Shown one piece after another: positions 17,315-26,749 of a stretch of DNA of 52,525 nucleotides. This stretch comes from Elusimicrobiota bacterium (GTDB lineage Bacteria > Elusimicrobiota > Elusimicrobia > JACQJP01): contig JACQJP010000045.1 of assembly GCA_016204975.1 (NCBI GenBank), forward strand, positions 1 through 52,525, given 5' to 3'. Under the pieces are notes generated by a model that was not told where the DNA came from, made no database searches, and saw only the letters and a program-made list of their open reading frames with translations. Both the position numbers and the translations under genes were made by a program. Each line of letters opens with the position of its first letter. The stretch's first letter is position 1.

Positions 17315-17342
17315 TTGACGCTTAACGACACAGAAAGATAAA
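17315..17342 (+). promoter_or_regulatory. candidate smc promoter
   Basis: TTGACG (17315-17320), a 16-bp spacer and GATAAA (17337-17342) lie about 36 bp before the smc ATG. The match is moderate. Confidence 0.35.
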
Positions 17343-17378
17343 ACAAGCTAAAATCCGGCAAGTGGGGCGGAAAGTCCT

Positions 17379-20300
17379 ATGTATCTGAAAGAGGTGGAGA
17401 TCGTCGGGTTCAAGTCCTTTGTGAACAAGACCCGCATCGAGCTCAAGCCCGGCACCACCGGCATCGTCGGTCCCAATGGAGTGGGCAAGAGCAACATCTT
17501 TGACGCAATCAAGTGGTGCCTGGGGGAGATGTCCTGGAAATCCCTGCGCTCGCCGGCCATGGTGGAGGTGATTTTCAGCGGCACCTCCCGACGTGACCCC
17601 TTAAACCTGGCGGAGGTGACCCTCACCTTCGATAACCCCGATCGCCTGCTGCCCATTGACTACGCCGAGGTCAGCGTCAGCCGCAAAATCTATCGCTCCG
17701 GGGAGTCCGGGTATTTTCTAAACAGGACCCAGTGCCGCCTCCGAGACATCCGGGAACTCTTCCTGGACACCGGCATCGGAGAGGAAGGCTACTCCATCAT
17801 GGACCAGGGCAAGGTGGACTTCATCCTGCTGGCCAAGCCGGAGGATCGCCGCACCCTCTTCGAAGAGGCCGCCGGGGTGGCCAAGTATAAGGCCAAGCGG
17901 GAAGAGGCCCTAAGAAAACTGGAGAGGGTGGACGCCGATGTGCTCCGTCTGCAGGATTCCCTCTCCATGATCCAGGAACAGATCCGCAAGCTGGACCTGG
18001 CCGCCCGCAAAGCCAAGCAGTACCAGAAGCTGCAGCAAGAGCTTCAAAACCTGGAGATCGGCAGGATTCTGAAGGAAGCGGAGGAGCTGAAAAAACAATT
18101 GGATCAGGAAAAGGCTCTGTGGGAATCCATGGCCGAGAGCCTCTCCAAGAATCAAACAGCCCTGGACACAAAGGAAGCCAACCTCTCGGCCCTGAGGATC
18201 GAGTTGCTGAACCAGGAAAAGGAGGCCTTAGGCCTCAATCAAAAACTTTCCGAGATCAAGCTGGAAATCAGCCGTTGCGAAGGGGAGTTGAATTTCTCCG
18301 AAAAGACGGCGGCCCAGCTGCAGGAAAGAATCCAGCAAACCCATCAGGAAAAAGATCAGGAGCAGGCAAGTCTCCAAACCTTGCGCCCCAGGCTGGAGCA
18401 AGCCCGCAGGGAGCTGGCAGATTTTCAGCAGGACTTCTCGCATATCCAGGAGAGCTTCCAGGGCCGCCAAGAGGAGCTGAACCGCCTCCAAAAAGAACTC
18501 TCGGAGACTGAATCGGAACTTCAGGCGCAAGAACGCCAACTCCTGGAACAACAGGAAAAAATCCTCCATCTTCAAAACGCCCTGGCCCAGTCCCATTCAG
18601 AAATCAACCAGAAGCAGTACCACATCCACCAAGCCGACAAGGACCATCGCAAGAGCCTGGACCGTCTTCAGGCCCTCCAGATGGAGGAACAAAGATTCGA
18701 GCAGGAGCTCCAGGCGCAACTCCAACAAAGCTCCCAGAAAGAGTCGGAGATTCAAAAGCTCACTGAGCGCAAACAGGAGCTGGAAGGACAAAAGGAAACC
18801 CTGCACGGCAGCCTCCTCTCCTGCAAGGAAAAGAAGGCACAGGCTCTGGCACAAATTCAAGCTCTCCATGCCAAAAGCGAGGAGGACCCCCAACAATTGG
18901 GAGTTCGAACCCTTCTGGCTCATCGGCAGGAGTTTCCGGGAATCCATGGAATGCTCTCACATCTCCTGGAGGTGCCCTCCGGGGAAAGCCCCGCAGTGGA
19001 GGAGGCCCTGGGCCCGTGGCTCAACAGCCTCATCTGCGACAGCTCCCAAACAGCTCAAGAGGCCATCCGCTTTCTCCAAGATTCCCAGAAAGGCCGCGCG
19101 CAGTTTCTGATTCTAGACCGCATTCCGGCACAGCCTCCCCCCGATCTCCGGATGCTCTACGGAGGCAAAAAACTCCTAAGTCTTCTCCGCTACCCGGCCT
19201 TTCTTGAAAATCTTCTCTCTCACCTTTTGAGAGACGTCTTTCTGAAGGAGGGTTCCCTCTTCGCCCCCTTCTGGATCGCCGGCGGACAGACCCACTCCGC
19301 CGAGGCCCGCCGCAATGCCTTTCAAAAACTCCAGAAACTCGAGCAAGAGGTTTCCCAGCTGAAAAACCAGGAAGAGCTGGAAGACCAGTCCGCGGGCCAA
19401 ATCCAAAGGCTTCTCCTGGAGGTCTCCCGACTTCAGGAACAGGCCCGGATGGATTGGCAAAACGAGTTGGTAACCCAGAAAGCCCTGGAGAACCAACTCC
19501 AACAGAAAAAAGAGGAAAGGGATCCGCTCCGCCAGGAGGTCCAACTGATCGAGCAGGACCTCCAGGCGCAACTAGCGGAGCTTTCCCAGAAAAAAGAATC
19601 GGCTGAGGAAACTCTGCGGGAAAAAGCCCGGCTGGCAGCAACCATGGAAACAGTGAAGAGCCAAAAAGAGGAGCTCCAAAAACTTTTGGGCAGGCTTCGG
19701 GGGGAGCAGGTTCAAAAATCTACGGAGCTGGCCGAATCCAAAGCCCATTTCAGCCACCATCAGGACCGCCTGAAGCTCCTAGAAGATCAATGCCGAAGCC
19801 TGCAGCAAGAAACAGAACGGGCCGGTGGCTCCATCGCGGAAAGGACGGCGCTCCTCCAGGAGCTGGAGGCCAAAAGGAAGCAGGAGATTGGGCGCAGCGA
19901 GGACGCCAAAAAACTCCTTGCAGAACTCCACCAAAAACAAAACCTCCAGGAAGAGGACTCCCGCTCTCTCCTGGGCGGTTTGGAACACAAACGCGAGCAG
20001 ACACAACAGCTGGAGGAACAACTCCGGCAGACCAAAGCCACCTGGCAAAAGCTCCAGCAGGAAACCCACCGGGCGGAGATTCAGGTGCGGCAGATGGAGA
20101 GCCGCCGGGAAAACCTTTCCCAACAACTTCAGAGTCTCTACCAAATGACCTTGGAGGAGGCCCGCTCCCAATATGCCCCCCAGGAGGTGCCCGATGAGGA
20201 GATCCAAAACCGGAAAAAAAGACTGGCCCATATGGGCCCGGTCAACCTGGCCGCTCCGGAAGAATACGACGCCCTTGAGGTCCGGGAGAAGTTTCTCAAT

Positions 20301-20879
20301 GGCCAGATGGAGGATCTAAAAAAAGCCGAGGAAAATCTGAGGCAAGCCATCTCCAAAATCAACGCCACCACCCGAGAAAACTTTCGCCATAGCTTTGAGC
20401 AGGTGCAGGCATACTTTCGCAAGATATATGCCTCTCTCTTTGAAGGAGGGGAGGCAGACCTGGTGCTGACGGAGCCCCACAACATCCTGGAAACCGGGGT
20501 GGAGATCGTGGCCCAGCCTCCCGGAAAGAAACTCCAGTCGATCAGTCTCCTGTCCGGAGGGGAAAGGGCTCTCACCGCCATCGCACTTTTGTTCGCCTTC
20601 TTCAGCGTCCGGCCCTCCCCCTTCTGCCTATTGGATGAGGTGGACGCCGCGCTGGATGAGGCCAACGTCGAAAGATTTGTGGCGTTGCTCAGAGGTTTTG
20701 CGGAAAAAAACCAGTTTGTCATCGTCAGCCACAATAAACGCACCATGGAGGCTGCCGAGATTCTCTACGGCATCAGTATGGAGGAACCCGGCGTCTCCCA
20801 GGTGATTTCCGTGGAGCTCAAAAAGCCGGCCGGCTCCAAAGAGAAGATTCCCGCTTCCAGGTCGCCTTCCCAAGAGTAA
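17379..20879 (+). CDS. smc: chromosome segregation SMC ATPase
   Basis: This is the structural maintenance of chromosomes protein (1166 residues, full length), which compacts and segregates the chromosome as a dimer. The Walker A motif GPNGVGKS is at 31-38, followed by long Gln/Glu/Lys-rich coiled coils. The hinge is at about 500-650 (FPGIHGMLSHLLEVPSGE; GRAQFLILDRIP). The C-terminal head carries the ABC signature LSGGERALTAIALLF at about 1058 and Walker B FCLLDEVDAALDEAN at about 1082. scpA and scpB are not in the window. It is divergent from the efflux operon. Confidence 0.96.
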   Translation: MYLKEVEIVGFKSFVNKTRIELKPGTTGIVGPNGVGKSNIFDAIKWCLGEMSWKSLRSPAMVEVIFSGTSRRDPLNLAEVTLTFDNPDRLLPIDYAEVSVSRKIYRSGESGYFLNRTQCRLRDIRELFLDTGIGEEGYSIMDQGKVDFILLAKPEDRRTLFEEAAGVAKYKAKREEALRKLERVDADVLRLQDSLSMIQEQIRKLDLAARKAKQYQKLQQELQNLEIGRILKEAEELKKQLDQEKALWESMAESLSKNQTALDTKEANLSALRIELLNQEKEALGLNQKLSEIKLEISRCEGELNFSEKTAAQLQERIQQTHQEKDQEQASLQTLRPRLEQARRELADFQQDFSHIQESFQGRQEELNRLQKELSETESELQAQERQLLEQQEKILHLQNALAQSHSEINQKQYHIHQADKDHRKSLDRLQALQMEEQRFEQELQAQLQQSSQKESEIQKLTERKQELEGQKETLHGSLLSCKEKKAQALAQIQALHAKSEEDPQQLGVRTLLAHRQEFPGIHGMLSHLLEVPSGESPAVEEALGPWLNSLICDSSQTAQEAIRFLQDSQKGRAQFLILDRIPAQPPPDLRMLYGGKKLLSLLRYPAFLENLLSHLLRDVFLKEGSLFAPFWIAGGQTHSAEARRNAFQKLQKLEQEVSQLKNQEELEDQSAGQIQRLLLEVSRLQEQARMDWQNELVTQKALENQLQQKKEERDPLRQEVQLIEQDLQAQLAELSQKKESAEETLREKARLAATMETVKSQKEELQKLLGRLRGEQVQKSTELAESKAHFSHHQDRLKLLEDQCRSLQQETERAGGSIAERTALLQELEAKRKQEIGRSEDAKKLLAELHQKQNLQEEDSRSLLGGLEHKREQTQQLEEQLRQTKATWQKLQQETHRAEIQVRQMESRRENLSQQLQSLYQMTLEEARSQYAPQEVPDEEIQNRKKRLAHMGPVNLAAPEEYDALEVREKFLNGQMEDLKKAEENLRQAISKINATTRENFRHSFEQVQAYFRKIYASLFEGGEADLVLTEPHNILETGVEIVAQPPGKKLQSISLLSGGERALTAIALLFAFFSVRPSPFCLLDEVDAALDEANVERFVALLRGFAEKNQFVIVSHNKRTMEAAEILYGISMEEPGVSQVISVELKKPAGSKEKIPASRSPSQE

Positions 20880-20942
20880 AAGTTTTTTCAAACCCCGTCC
20901 GCAACTCCCCCAAGCCAAAAGGTAGGGGAAAGGGACTTTTTT

Positions 20943-20951
20943 TGGTACAAT
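20943..20951 (+). promoter_or_regulatory. extended -10 promoter of the inositol-type operon
   Basis: TGGTACAAT (TGn plus TACAAT at 20946-20951) lies 29 bp before the ATG of the flippase-like gene, in the 101-bp gap after smc. No -35 is seen. It would drive the whole operon that follows. Confidence 0.4.
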
Positions 20952-20980
20952 AGAGGTTTCCAGCTTTTTTCTTCGCGGCG

Positions 20981-21976
20981 ATGAGCAAAACCCTATGGAC
21001 GCTCTGGCTGGCCGGGACGGCCCTGTTTGTTTGGATGGTGCGGGAGATTGGATGGGGCGAGGTGATGGGTCTCGTCCAAACGGCGGGTTTTTGGATCGGT
21101 TTTTTTGCCCTCTTCTATGCCCTGGCCCAGAGCTGCTTTGTCGAGGCGTGGCGCCTGACCATACAGAATCCCACCCCCATCCCCTTTCGTTGGCTGTTTA
21201 GGGTCTATCTCGCCGGAGACGCCCTCAACATCCTAATCCCTTCCGGAAACCTGGCCGGGGAACCGGTCAAGGTCCGGCTTTTGACCCAACGCTTCCCCCA
21301 ATCCCATGCCACCGCCTCGGTCACCATCAACAAGTTTTCCGAGCTGGTGGCCATGACCCTCTTCATCGCCGCCGGGGTAGGCATCGGGATTCTATACTTG
21401 ACCCTGCCCGGCACCTTTCAAATCGCCTCCCTGATCACGCTCTTGGGCCTGGGAGGGCTTCTGGTGGCCGTCTTTCTCCGCCAAAAAAAAGGATTCTATG
21501 CCCCGCTGGCGGCATTTGCTCAGAAACTGGGAATCGGCAGGAAAAGCCTGGAGAAACGACTGCCCAGGATCCGGGAGATAGACCATGCCATCGGCAACTT
21601 CTACCAGAACCATCCCCTTAAATTTCTGGGTTCGCTTCTATTCAACTTCCTGGGCTGGATGGGAGGAGCGGTGGAGGTCTACTGGATCCTGCGCCTGTTG
21701 GACCTTCCCGCCTCTTGGTCCCATGCCCTGGCCATTGAGGCGCTGTCTCTGATCAGTTACAGCCTTCTGTTTTTCCTCCCCGCCCGCATCGGAGGGGGAG
21801 ACGGCAGCCGTGTGCTGATCTTCATCGCACTCGGCTTTTCCTCCGCGACCGGGCTGGCCTTCAGCATCATCCGCAGACTTCGGGAGATGATTTGGATCGG
21901 ACTGGGACTGCTCTCCCTGTTGACGCAGCACCTCAGGCCTACCAGAGCCCTACCCCAACCGGCGCGGCCACAATGA
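20981..21976 (+). CDS. flippase-like membrane protein (UPF0104/LPG synthase TM-domain family)
   Basis: The 331-residue protein has about eight hydrophobic helices and the family hallmarks: PTPIPFRWLFRVYLAGDALN, then LIPSGNLAGEPVKVRLL near the middle and FFLPARIGGGDGSR near the end. The family includes the membrane half of MprF and AglD-like proteins, often inferred to move lipid-linked intermediates across the membrane. No soluble synthase domain is present. Its stop overlaps the start of the triple-fusion gene (ATGA), so a role in exporting that pathway's product is a reasonable inference. Confidence 0.8.
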   Translation: MSKTLWTLWLAGTALFVWMVREIGWGEVMGLVQTAGFWIGFFALFYALAQSCFVEAWRLTIQNPTPIPFRWLFRVYLAGDALNILIPSGNLAGEPVKVRLLTQRFPQSHATASVTINKFSELVAMTLFIAAGVGIGILYLTLPGTFQIASLITLLGLGGLLVAVFLRQKKGFYAPLAAFAQKLGIGRKSLEKRLPRIREIDHAIGNFYQNHPLKFLGSLLFNFLGWMGGAVEVYWILRLLDLPASWSHALAIEALSLISYSLLFFLPARIGGGDGSRVLIFIALGFSSATGLAFSIIRRLREMIWIGLGLLSLLTQHLRPTRALPQPARPQ

Positions 21977-24381
21977 TCGCTAAAGACCGCACCCTCCGCA
22001 AAGCTCCGGGTACCGGCCGGGCCCCCACCGGGGGCCAGCGTGCCAGCACCCTCCGCGCCATCCTATTTGACTTTGGGGGGACCCTGGATGGTCCAGGGGT
22101 GGCGTGGCTGGACCGCTTCCTTCCCATCTACCGATCCCACGGAATCTCCGTGGACGCGGAAAACTTCCGGAAGGCCTTCTTCGAGGCGGATGACTGCCTC
22201 TCTCAACGCTACCCGTTGCGCCAAATGGGCTATCTGGAGACCCTGAAGGCCCAGGTAGAATCCGTGCTGAAAAACCTGGGATGCGAAAACCTTTCGCTGC
22301 AGGACTCCATCGCCGGAGAATTTTACCGGCAGGCCTATCGCACCATCCAGAAAAACATTCCCCTGCTCCAAGAACTCCGACGGAAATATCGCCTGGGAGT
22401 AATCTCCAACTTCTATGGCAATCTGGAAAACGTGCTGAAGGAAACGCAACTGATTTCTCTCTTGGATGTCTGGACCGATTCCTCCCTGGCCGGCTGCGAA
22501 AAGCCGGACCCCAGAATCTTCCAGGCCACTCTGGAGAAGCTCCAGCTTTCCCCCGCAGAAGCTCTCTTTGTGGGAGACTCCGTTTCCCGGGACATGGTGG
22601 GGGCCGCAAGGGCCGGGATGCCCCATGCGTGGCTCAGCCCATCTAAAAACCCCTGTCTGGAAGATATCTCTCCAACGAACTTTCCCTGTTGCCGACACCC
22701 GATCTTGGGCGCTCTGCAAGAGCTGCCCTCCCTCTTGGCCCCCAGCGTGCCGGCGGGAATCATCGCCGCCGGAACAGGGCAAAGGCTGAAGGCCCTCCGA
22801 GGAAACCTCCCCAAGGCCCTCTTTAAAATCCAAGGCAAACCCCTTCTGCACCACACCCTGGGGAACCTCCAAAGCGCCGGCATCCGCCGAGGCGTCTGCA
22901 TCCTGAACACCCAAGGCAAAGGGATGGACTCCGGGTTACAGATGGCATGGATTTTCCAGGACACCGCCTCCTCCTGGGAAAGCTTTCGAATCGTGGCGGA
23001 CCGTCTGGCGCAAATCTCCGAATCCTTCCTGGTGACCACCGTGGATGCCCTCTACCCCCCGCAGAAGTTGAAAGAATTTCTCCAGGCAGCTTCCAAAAAC
23101 TCCCACTGGGACGCCGGATTAGCCATCACCCCTTTTGTGGAGGATGAAAAACCCCTCTGGGCGGAAATCTCAGAAAAAGGTAGAATAGTCCGGCTGGGGT
23201 CCTCGGTTTCCAACTTTCGGTATGCCACCTGCGGCCTCTACTATCTTCGCAGCGCCTTCTGGAGGAGATTCCGGCAGGACCGGACCCCAAAAAAAAGCCT
23301 CCGTGAATTTTGGATCCAGTCCCTGAAACGGAAAGCCAGACTGGGCTCTTTTCTGATCGAAAAGGCGATTGACGTGGATCGGCCGGAGGATGTAAAAACG
23401 GCGGAGGAGTTTTTAAAATCCATGGCACGGCCCCCCAGTGGAATTGAAAAAATAGGAGAGCGGGTCCGATGCCTGGGCATCTATCGAGAACCCCTGCACT
23501 CCCCCAATCGGATTCCAGACGACGCCCTCATCCTGGAGTCGGTTCTCCAACACCTTCAGTCTCATGGCCTTCAAACCGAGGTGCAGCAGCCGCGGGTGCT
23601 GGACTCCCTGCGGGCCCGTGACTACGACCTAATTCTGCCGATGTGCGAGTCTCCGAGGGCCCTGGAAGAGCTCTTCCGCCTGCAAAATGAGGGCGCAAAG
23701 ATTCTCAATTCTCCCCAGTCCGTCTTAGCCTGCTACCGGACACAGATGGTCCCCCGGATGGAGCAGCTTTCCGAGGTTCTTTTTCCTCCCACTCGAATCT
23801 ATCCTGCAGACTCCTCGCAGCAATGCCTGCAGGAGGAACTGGCGGAGAACTCTTCTATCAAGATCGGATCCCTATGGATCAAGCGTGGGGACGTGCACAA
23901 CACCTGCGACCGAGACGTCGTCCGGCCCAGGAACTGGTCCGAGTGGGAGACGATCTCCCAAGATTTTCGCTCCCGGGGAATTGCCCAGGCGGTCTTTCAA
24001 AAGCACATCGAGGGAGACCTCTTGAAATTCTACGGGGTAGGGCCGGGCCGGTGGTTCTGCTGGTTCTACCATGATCCCGCCCGAGTCCGTCGCCATCCCT
24101 TCGCTCTCCCGGAGCTTCAAAAGAGCGTCACCGCCGCCGCGCAGGCCTTGCAGTTGGAAATCTTCGGAGGGGACGCCATCGTCACTCCCCATGGAGAGAT
24201 CTACCTGATTGATTTGAACAGCTGGCCCAGCTTCGCCAAATTCCGCGCCGAGGCTTCGGAAGAGATATCAAAATACATCCTCAGCTGCATCCCCAGACCC
24301 CGCCCCATCCCGACCGGCACCCTTCGCAGAGCTTCGGGTACCCGCCGGGGCCCCAGAGGGGCCCAGCGTGCATGGCGATGA
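21973..24381 (+). CDS. HAD phosphatase - nucleotidyltransferase - ATP-grasp triple fusion
   Basis: Three enzyme domains lie in one 802-residue chain. Residues about 30-240 are a HAD hydrolase (IFDF-type motif FDFGGTLD, motif IV VGDSVSRDMVGAA). Residues about 255-500 are a GlmU/IspD-like nucleotidyltransferase with intact IIAAGTGQRL and PKALFKIQGKPLL. From about 510 to the end is an ATP-grasp-like ligase (LILPMCESPRALEELF; KRGDVHNTCDRDVV; IFGGDAIVTP, EIYLIDLNSWPSF). The ATG at 21973 overlaps the preceding stop. Residues 7-25 or so and the last 21 residues are both encoded by copies of a palindromic repeat read in the same frame. The substrate is unknown; given Ino1 and a CDP-alcohol transferase downstream, CTP:inositol-phosphate cytidylyltransferase activity is a plausible inference for the middle domain. 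Confidence 0.82.
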   Translation: MIAKDRTLRKAPGTGRAPTGGQRASTLRAILFDFGGTLDGPGVAWLDRFLPIYRSHGISVDAENFRKAFFEADDCLSQRYPLRQMGYLETLKAQVESVLKNLGCENLSLQDSIAGEFYRQAYRTIQKNIPLLQELRRKYRLGVISNFYGNLENVLKETQLISLLDVWTDSSLAGCEKPDPRIFQATLEKLQLSPAEALFVGDSVSRDMVGAARAGMPHAWLSPSKNPCLEDISPTNFPCCRHPILGALQELPSLLAPSVPAGIIAAGTGQRLKALRGNLPKALFKIQGKPLLHHTLGNLQSAGIRRGVCILNTQGKGMDSGLQMAWIFQDTASSWESFRIVADRLAQISESFLVTTVDALYPPQKLKEFLQAASKNSHWDAGLAITPFVEDEKPLWAEISEKGRIVRLGSSVSNFRYATCGLYYLRSAFWRRFRQDRTPKKSLREFWIQSLKRKARLGSFLIEKAIDVDRPEDVKTAEEFLKSMARPPSGIEKIGERVRCLGIYREPLHSPNRIPDDALILESVLQHLQSHGLQTEVQQPRVLDSLRARDYDLILPMCESPRALEELFRLQNEGAKILNSPQSVLACYRTQMVPRMEQLSEVLFPPTRIYPADSSQQCLQEELAENSSIKIGSLWIKRGDVHNTCDRDVVRPRNWSEWETISQDFRSRGIAQAVFQKHIEGDLLKFYGVGPGRWFCWFYHDPARVRRHPFALPELQKSVTAAAQALQLEIFGGDAIVTPHGEIYLIDLNSWPSFAKFRAEASEEISKYILSCIPRPRPIPTGTLRRASGTRRGPRGAQRAWR
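21989..22043 (+). repeat. palindromic repeat copy A (translated, N-terminal)
   Basis: This 55-bp element lies inside the 5' end of the triple-fusion gene. It aligns without gaps to copy B with about eight substitutions. It contains a perfect 7-bp hairpin, GGCCCCC/GGGGGCC. It is translated as a peptide of the form TLR-K-APGTGRAPTGGQRA. Confidence 0.75.
24317..24371 (+). repeat. palindromic repeat copy B (translated, C-terminal)
   Basis: This 55-bp element spans the last codons of the triple fusion and ends just before the next start codon. The hairpin is GGGCCCC/GGGGCCC, with arms different from copy A but still perfectly paired. It is read in the same frame as copy A, giving TLRRASGTRRGPRGAQRA. 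Confidence 0.78.
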
Positions 24382-25748
24382 CCTCCCAGAGAACCCCCAT
24401 CTCCGACCCTTCCCGCACCCTCCCGCCCCAATTTCCCGGCCCACAGTCCCGCAGCCTGTTTGAGCAGGAACAAAAATACCTCGCCCCGGGCCTGCAAACA
24501 ATCGCCCTCTACTCGCAGCTCGCCTTGGAACGGGGCCAGGGGTGCCTCCTCTTCGACGCGGACGGACACTCCTACCTGGACTTTACCGCCGGAGTCGCCG
24601 TAGCCAGCCTGGGACACTCCCACCCCAGGTACGTCGCAGCCCTGGAGGAACAACTGGAAAAACTGACGGTCGGAAGCTACACCACGGATGTCCGAGCGCG
24701 GTTCGTCCAAAGACTGGCCACAGTCACCCCGCCGGGCCTGTCCCGAGTCCAACTCTATTCCTCCGGGGCAGAGGCGGTGGAGTCGGCCATTCGCCTGGCA
24801 AAATCCTACACCAAAAAATTTGAACTCATCGGATTCTGGGGAGGGTTTCATGGAAAGACAGGAGGAGTTTTAGGCCTTTTGGGAGACGATTTTAAAAAGG
24901 AGCTCGGACCCTGGGTGCCGGGAACCTATCTGGCTCCCTACCCCAACCCCTTCCGCTGCCCTCTGGGAACCCGAGGAGCGCATGACTGCGCTGGACACTG
25001 CGCGGAGTTTCTGGAGACCATCATTGAGAAAAGCACCTCCGGAAAAGTCGCGGCCATCCTCATCGAACCCATCCAAGGAACGGCCGGAAACGTGATCCCG
25101 GCGCCGGGCTTTCTCAAGCAGGTGCGGGAAATCGCCCGCTCCCACGATGCCCTCCTGATCGCCGATGAAATGATCACCGGCTTCGGACGAACCGGAAGAA
25201 TGTGGGGATGCGAGTGGGAGGGAGTCACCCCCGACATCCTCACCCTGGGGAAAGGCATGGCCAACGGATTTCCCGTCAGCGCCGTCCTCACCACCGAGGA
25301 GATCTCCCAGGCTGCGCCCTGGGCCAATCCCAGCGGCAGTTCCTCCAGCTACGGGGGAAACCCCTTGGCGGCAGCCGCTTGCCGCGTGACCCTGGAAATA
25401 ATCCTGGAGGAAAAGCTCCCTCAAAATGCCCAGGAGATTGGACACCAGCTCCTCCAACGCCTCCGAGGGCTCCAAGAAAAATACAGATTCATCGGGGAGG
25501 TGAGGGGACGCGGCCTTTTGATCGGGGTGGAGTTGGTGGAGGACCCCAAGACCCAAAAGCCCCTGCAAAAAAAAATCACAAGAGAAGTTTTTCAGGAATG
25601 CCTCCGCCGGGGGCTGCTGAGTATGTCCTACTCCCACATCCTCCGCATCAACCCCCCCTTGATCCTGACGCAGGAGGAGGCCGACCGCGGCCTGGAAATC
25701 TTAGACTCCGTCTTTTCAACCGTTGCCCAAAAGTTTCACCTGCAATGA
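24378..25748 (+). CDS. class III PLP-dependent aminotransferase
   Basis: This is a fold-type I aminotransferase of the GABA/ornithine/glutamate-semialdehyde class (456 residues from the ATG at 24378, which overlaps the previous stop as ATGA; an in-frame ATG at 24372 is possible). Landmarks are the ADEMITGFGRTG motif with the PLP-contacting Asp and the Schiff-base Lys at about 292 in LGKGMANGFPVSAV. The usual substrates carry a terminal amino group or aldehyde. Within this operon it may aminate the product of the neighbouring oxidoreductase; the true substrate is not readable. Confidence 0.9.
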   Translation: MTSQRTPISDPSRTLPPQFPGPQSRSLFEQEQKYLAPGLQTIALYSQLALERGQGCLLFDADGHSYLDFTAGVAVASLGHSHPRYVAALEEQLEKLTVGSYTTDVRARFVQRLATVTPPGLSRVQLYSSGAEAVESAIRLAKSYTKKFELIGFWGGFHGKTGGVLGLLGDDFKKELGPWVPGTYLAPYPNPFRCPLGTRGAHDCAGHCAEFLETIIEKSTSGKVAAILIEPIQGTAGNVIPAPGFLKQVREIARSHDALLIADEMITGFGRTGRMWGCEWEGVTPDILTLGKGMANGFPVSAVLTTEEISQAAPWANPSGSSSSYGGNPLAAAACRVTLEIILEEKLPQNAQEIGHQLLQRLRGLQEKYRFIGEVRGRGLLIGVELVEDPKTQKPLQKKITREVFQECLRRGLLSMSYSHILRINPPLILTQEEADRGLEILDSVFSTVAQKFHLQ

Positions 25749-26749
25749 GCACCTCCCTGCCGGCCTTACGGGGAGCCATCCTGGGCTTTGGCCAAGTGGC
25801 CGAGAAGGCTCACGCCGACGCCTGGCTCCAAACATCCCGCGTCCGGATCGTGGCCGTCTCGGATGTTCGTCAAGAACGTCTTCAGAAAGCCAAAAAATAC
25901 TTTTTAGAGGCCTCCCTGTATAACGATCCCCGAAGACTGTTCGAAAAGGAAACCCTGGATTTCGTAGACATCTGTACCCCTCCCCAAAGCCACGGCCCGC
26001 TGATCCTGGAGGCCCTGCGAAAAAAACTCCACGTGCTTTGCGAAAAACCCCTGACCCTGGACCCCAAGGAACTTCAGAAAATCACCCAACTCTGTGAAAA
26101 ACATCAAAAGAGCGTCTTCACCGTCCACAACTGGAAATACGCGCCCATCATCCAAAAGACGCGGGAGATACTGGACAAAAAGAGGATCGGCAAGGTCAAC
26201 TATATCGAGTTCCATACCCTCCGCAGCGCGCCCGCCTTCAGCGATGGACACTCCTCCAAAAATGCCTGGAGAAAACAACCCAGGATCGCCGGCGGAGGAA
26301 TCCTGGTGGACCACGGCTGGCACACCCTCTATCTGATCCAGACGCTGATGGAACAAAAACCCACCCGGATCACCTCCCGCCTGGAATACCTCGCTCCCCG
26401 CCTCGAACACACCGCGCGCTGTTGGTTGACCGGCAAAGGTTGGACCGGAAAGATCTTTTTGACCTGGAAGGCCTCGGAACGAAAAAATTGGGGGTTTCTG
26501 TTGGGAAGCAAGGGAAGCCTGGAGATCTGTGACGACCACCTGATCGTAAAAAACCAAAGCGGCCAGGCAGAGATATTCCGTTTCCCGCAAGCCCTCTCGG
26601 CCGGTTCCGCCCATCCCCAGTGGTTTGCCGCCATGCTTCCCAGTTTTTTTGAGGAGATGCGCGACCGAAAGTTCCGCTTTCAAAATCTCAAAGAGGCGAC
26701 CGCCTGTCTGAAACTCCTCAAAGAGGCCTACCAGAAAGCCAACAACTAG
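25745..26749 (+). CDS. Gfo/Idh/MocA-family NAD(P)-dependent oxidoreductase
   Basis: The 334-residue protein has an N-terminal Rossmann fold (GAILGFGQVAEKAHADAW), the family CEKPLTLD motif and the catalytic-region GGGILVDHGWHT. The family includes inositol 2-dehydrogenase and many sugar dehydrogenases, so oxidation of an inositol or sugar hydroxyl to a ketone fits the neighbourhood. The ATG at 25745 overlaps the aminotransferase stop (ATGA), and the stop overlaps the next GTG by one base. The frame is open far upstream, but that region lies over the aminotransferase and is not used. Confidence 0.88.
   Translation: MSTSLPALRGAILGFGQVAEKAHADAWLQTSRVRIVAVSDVRQERLQKAKKYFLEASLYNDPRRLFEKETLDFVDICTPPQSHGPLILEALRKKLHVLCEKPLTLDPKELQKITQLCEKHQKSVFTVHNWKYAPIIQKTREILDKKRIGKVNYIEFHTLRSAPAFSDGHSSKNAWRKQPRIAGGGILVDHGWHTLYLIQTLMEQKPTRITSRLEYLAPRLEHTARCWLTGKGWTGKIFLTWKASERKNWGFLLGSKGSLEICDDHLIVKNQSGQAEIFRFPQALSAGSAHPQWFAAMLPSFFEEMRDRKFRFQNLKEATACLKLLKEAYQKANN

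Noticed and set aside
25202-25744. Long upstream extension of the Gfo/Idh protein
   Set aside because: It lies over the aminotransferase in another frame and is Pro/Gly/Arg-rich nonsense; the family start motif begins after the ATG at 25745.
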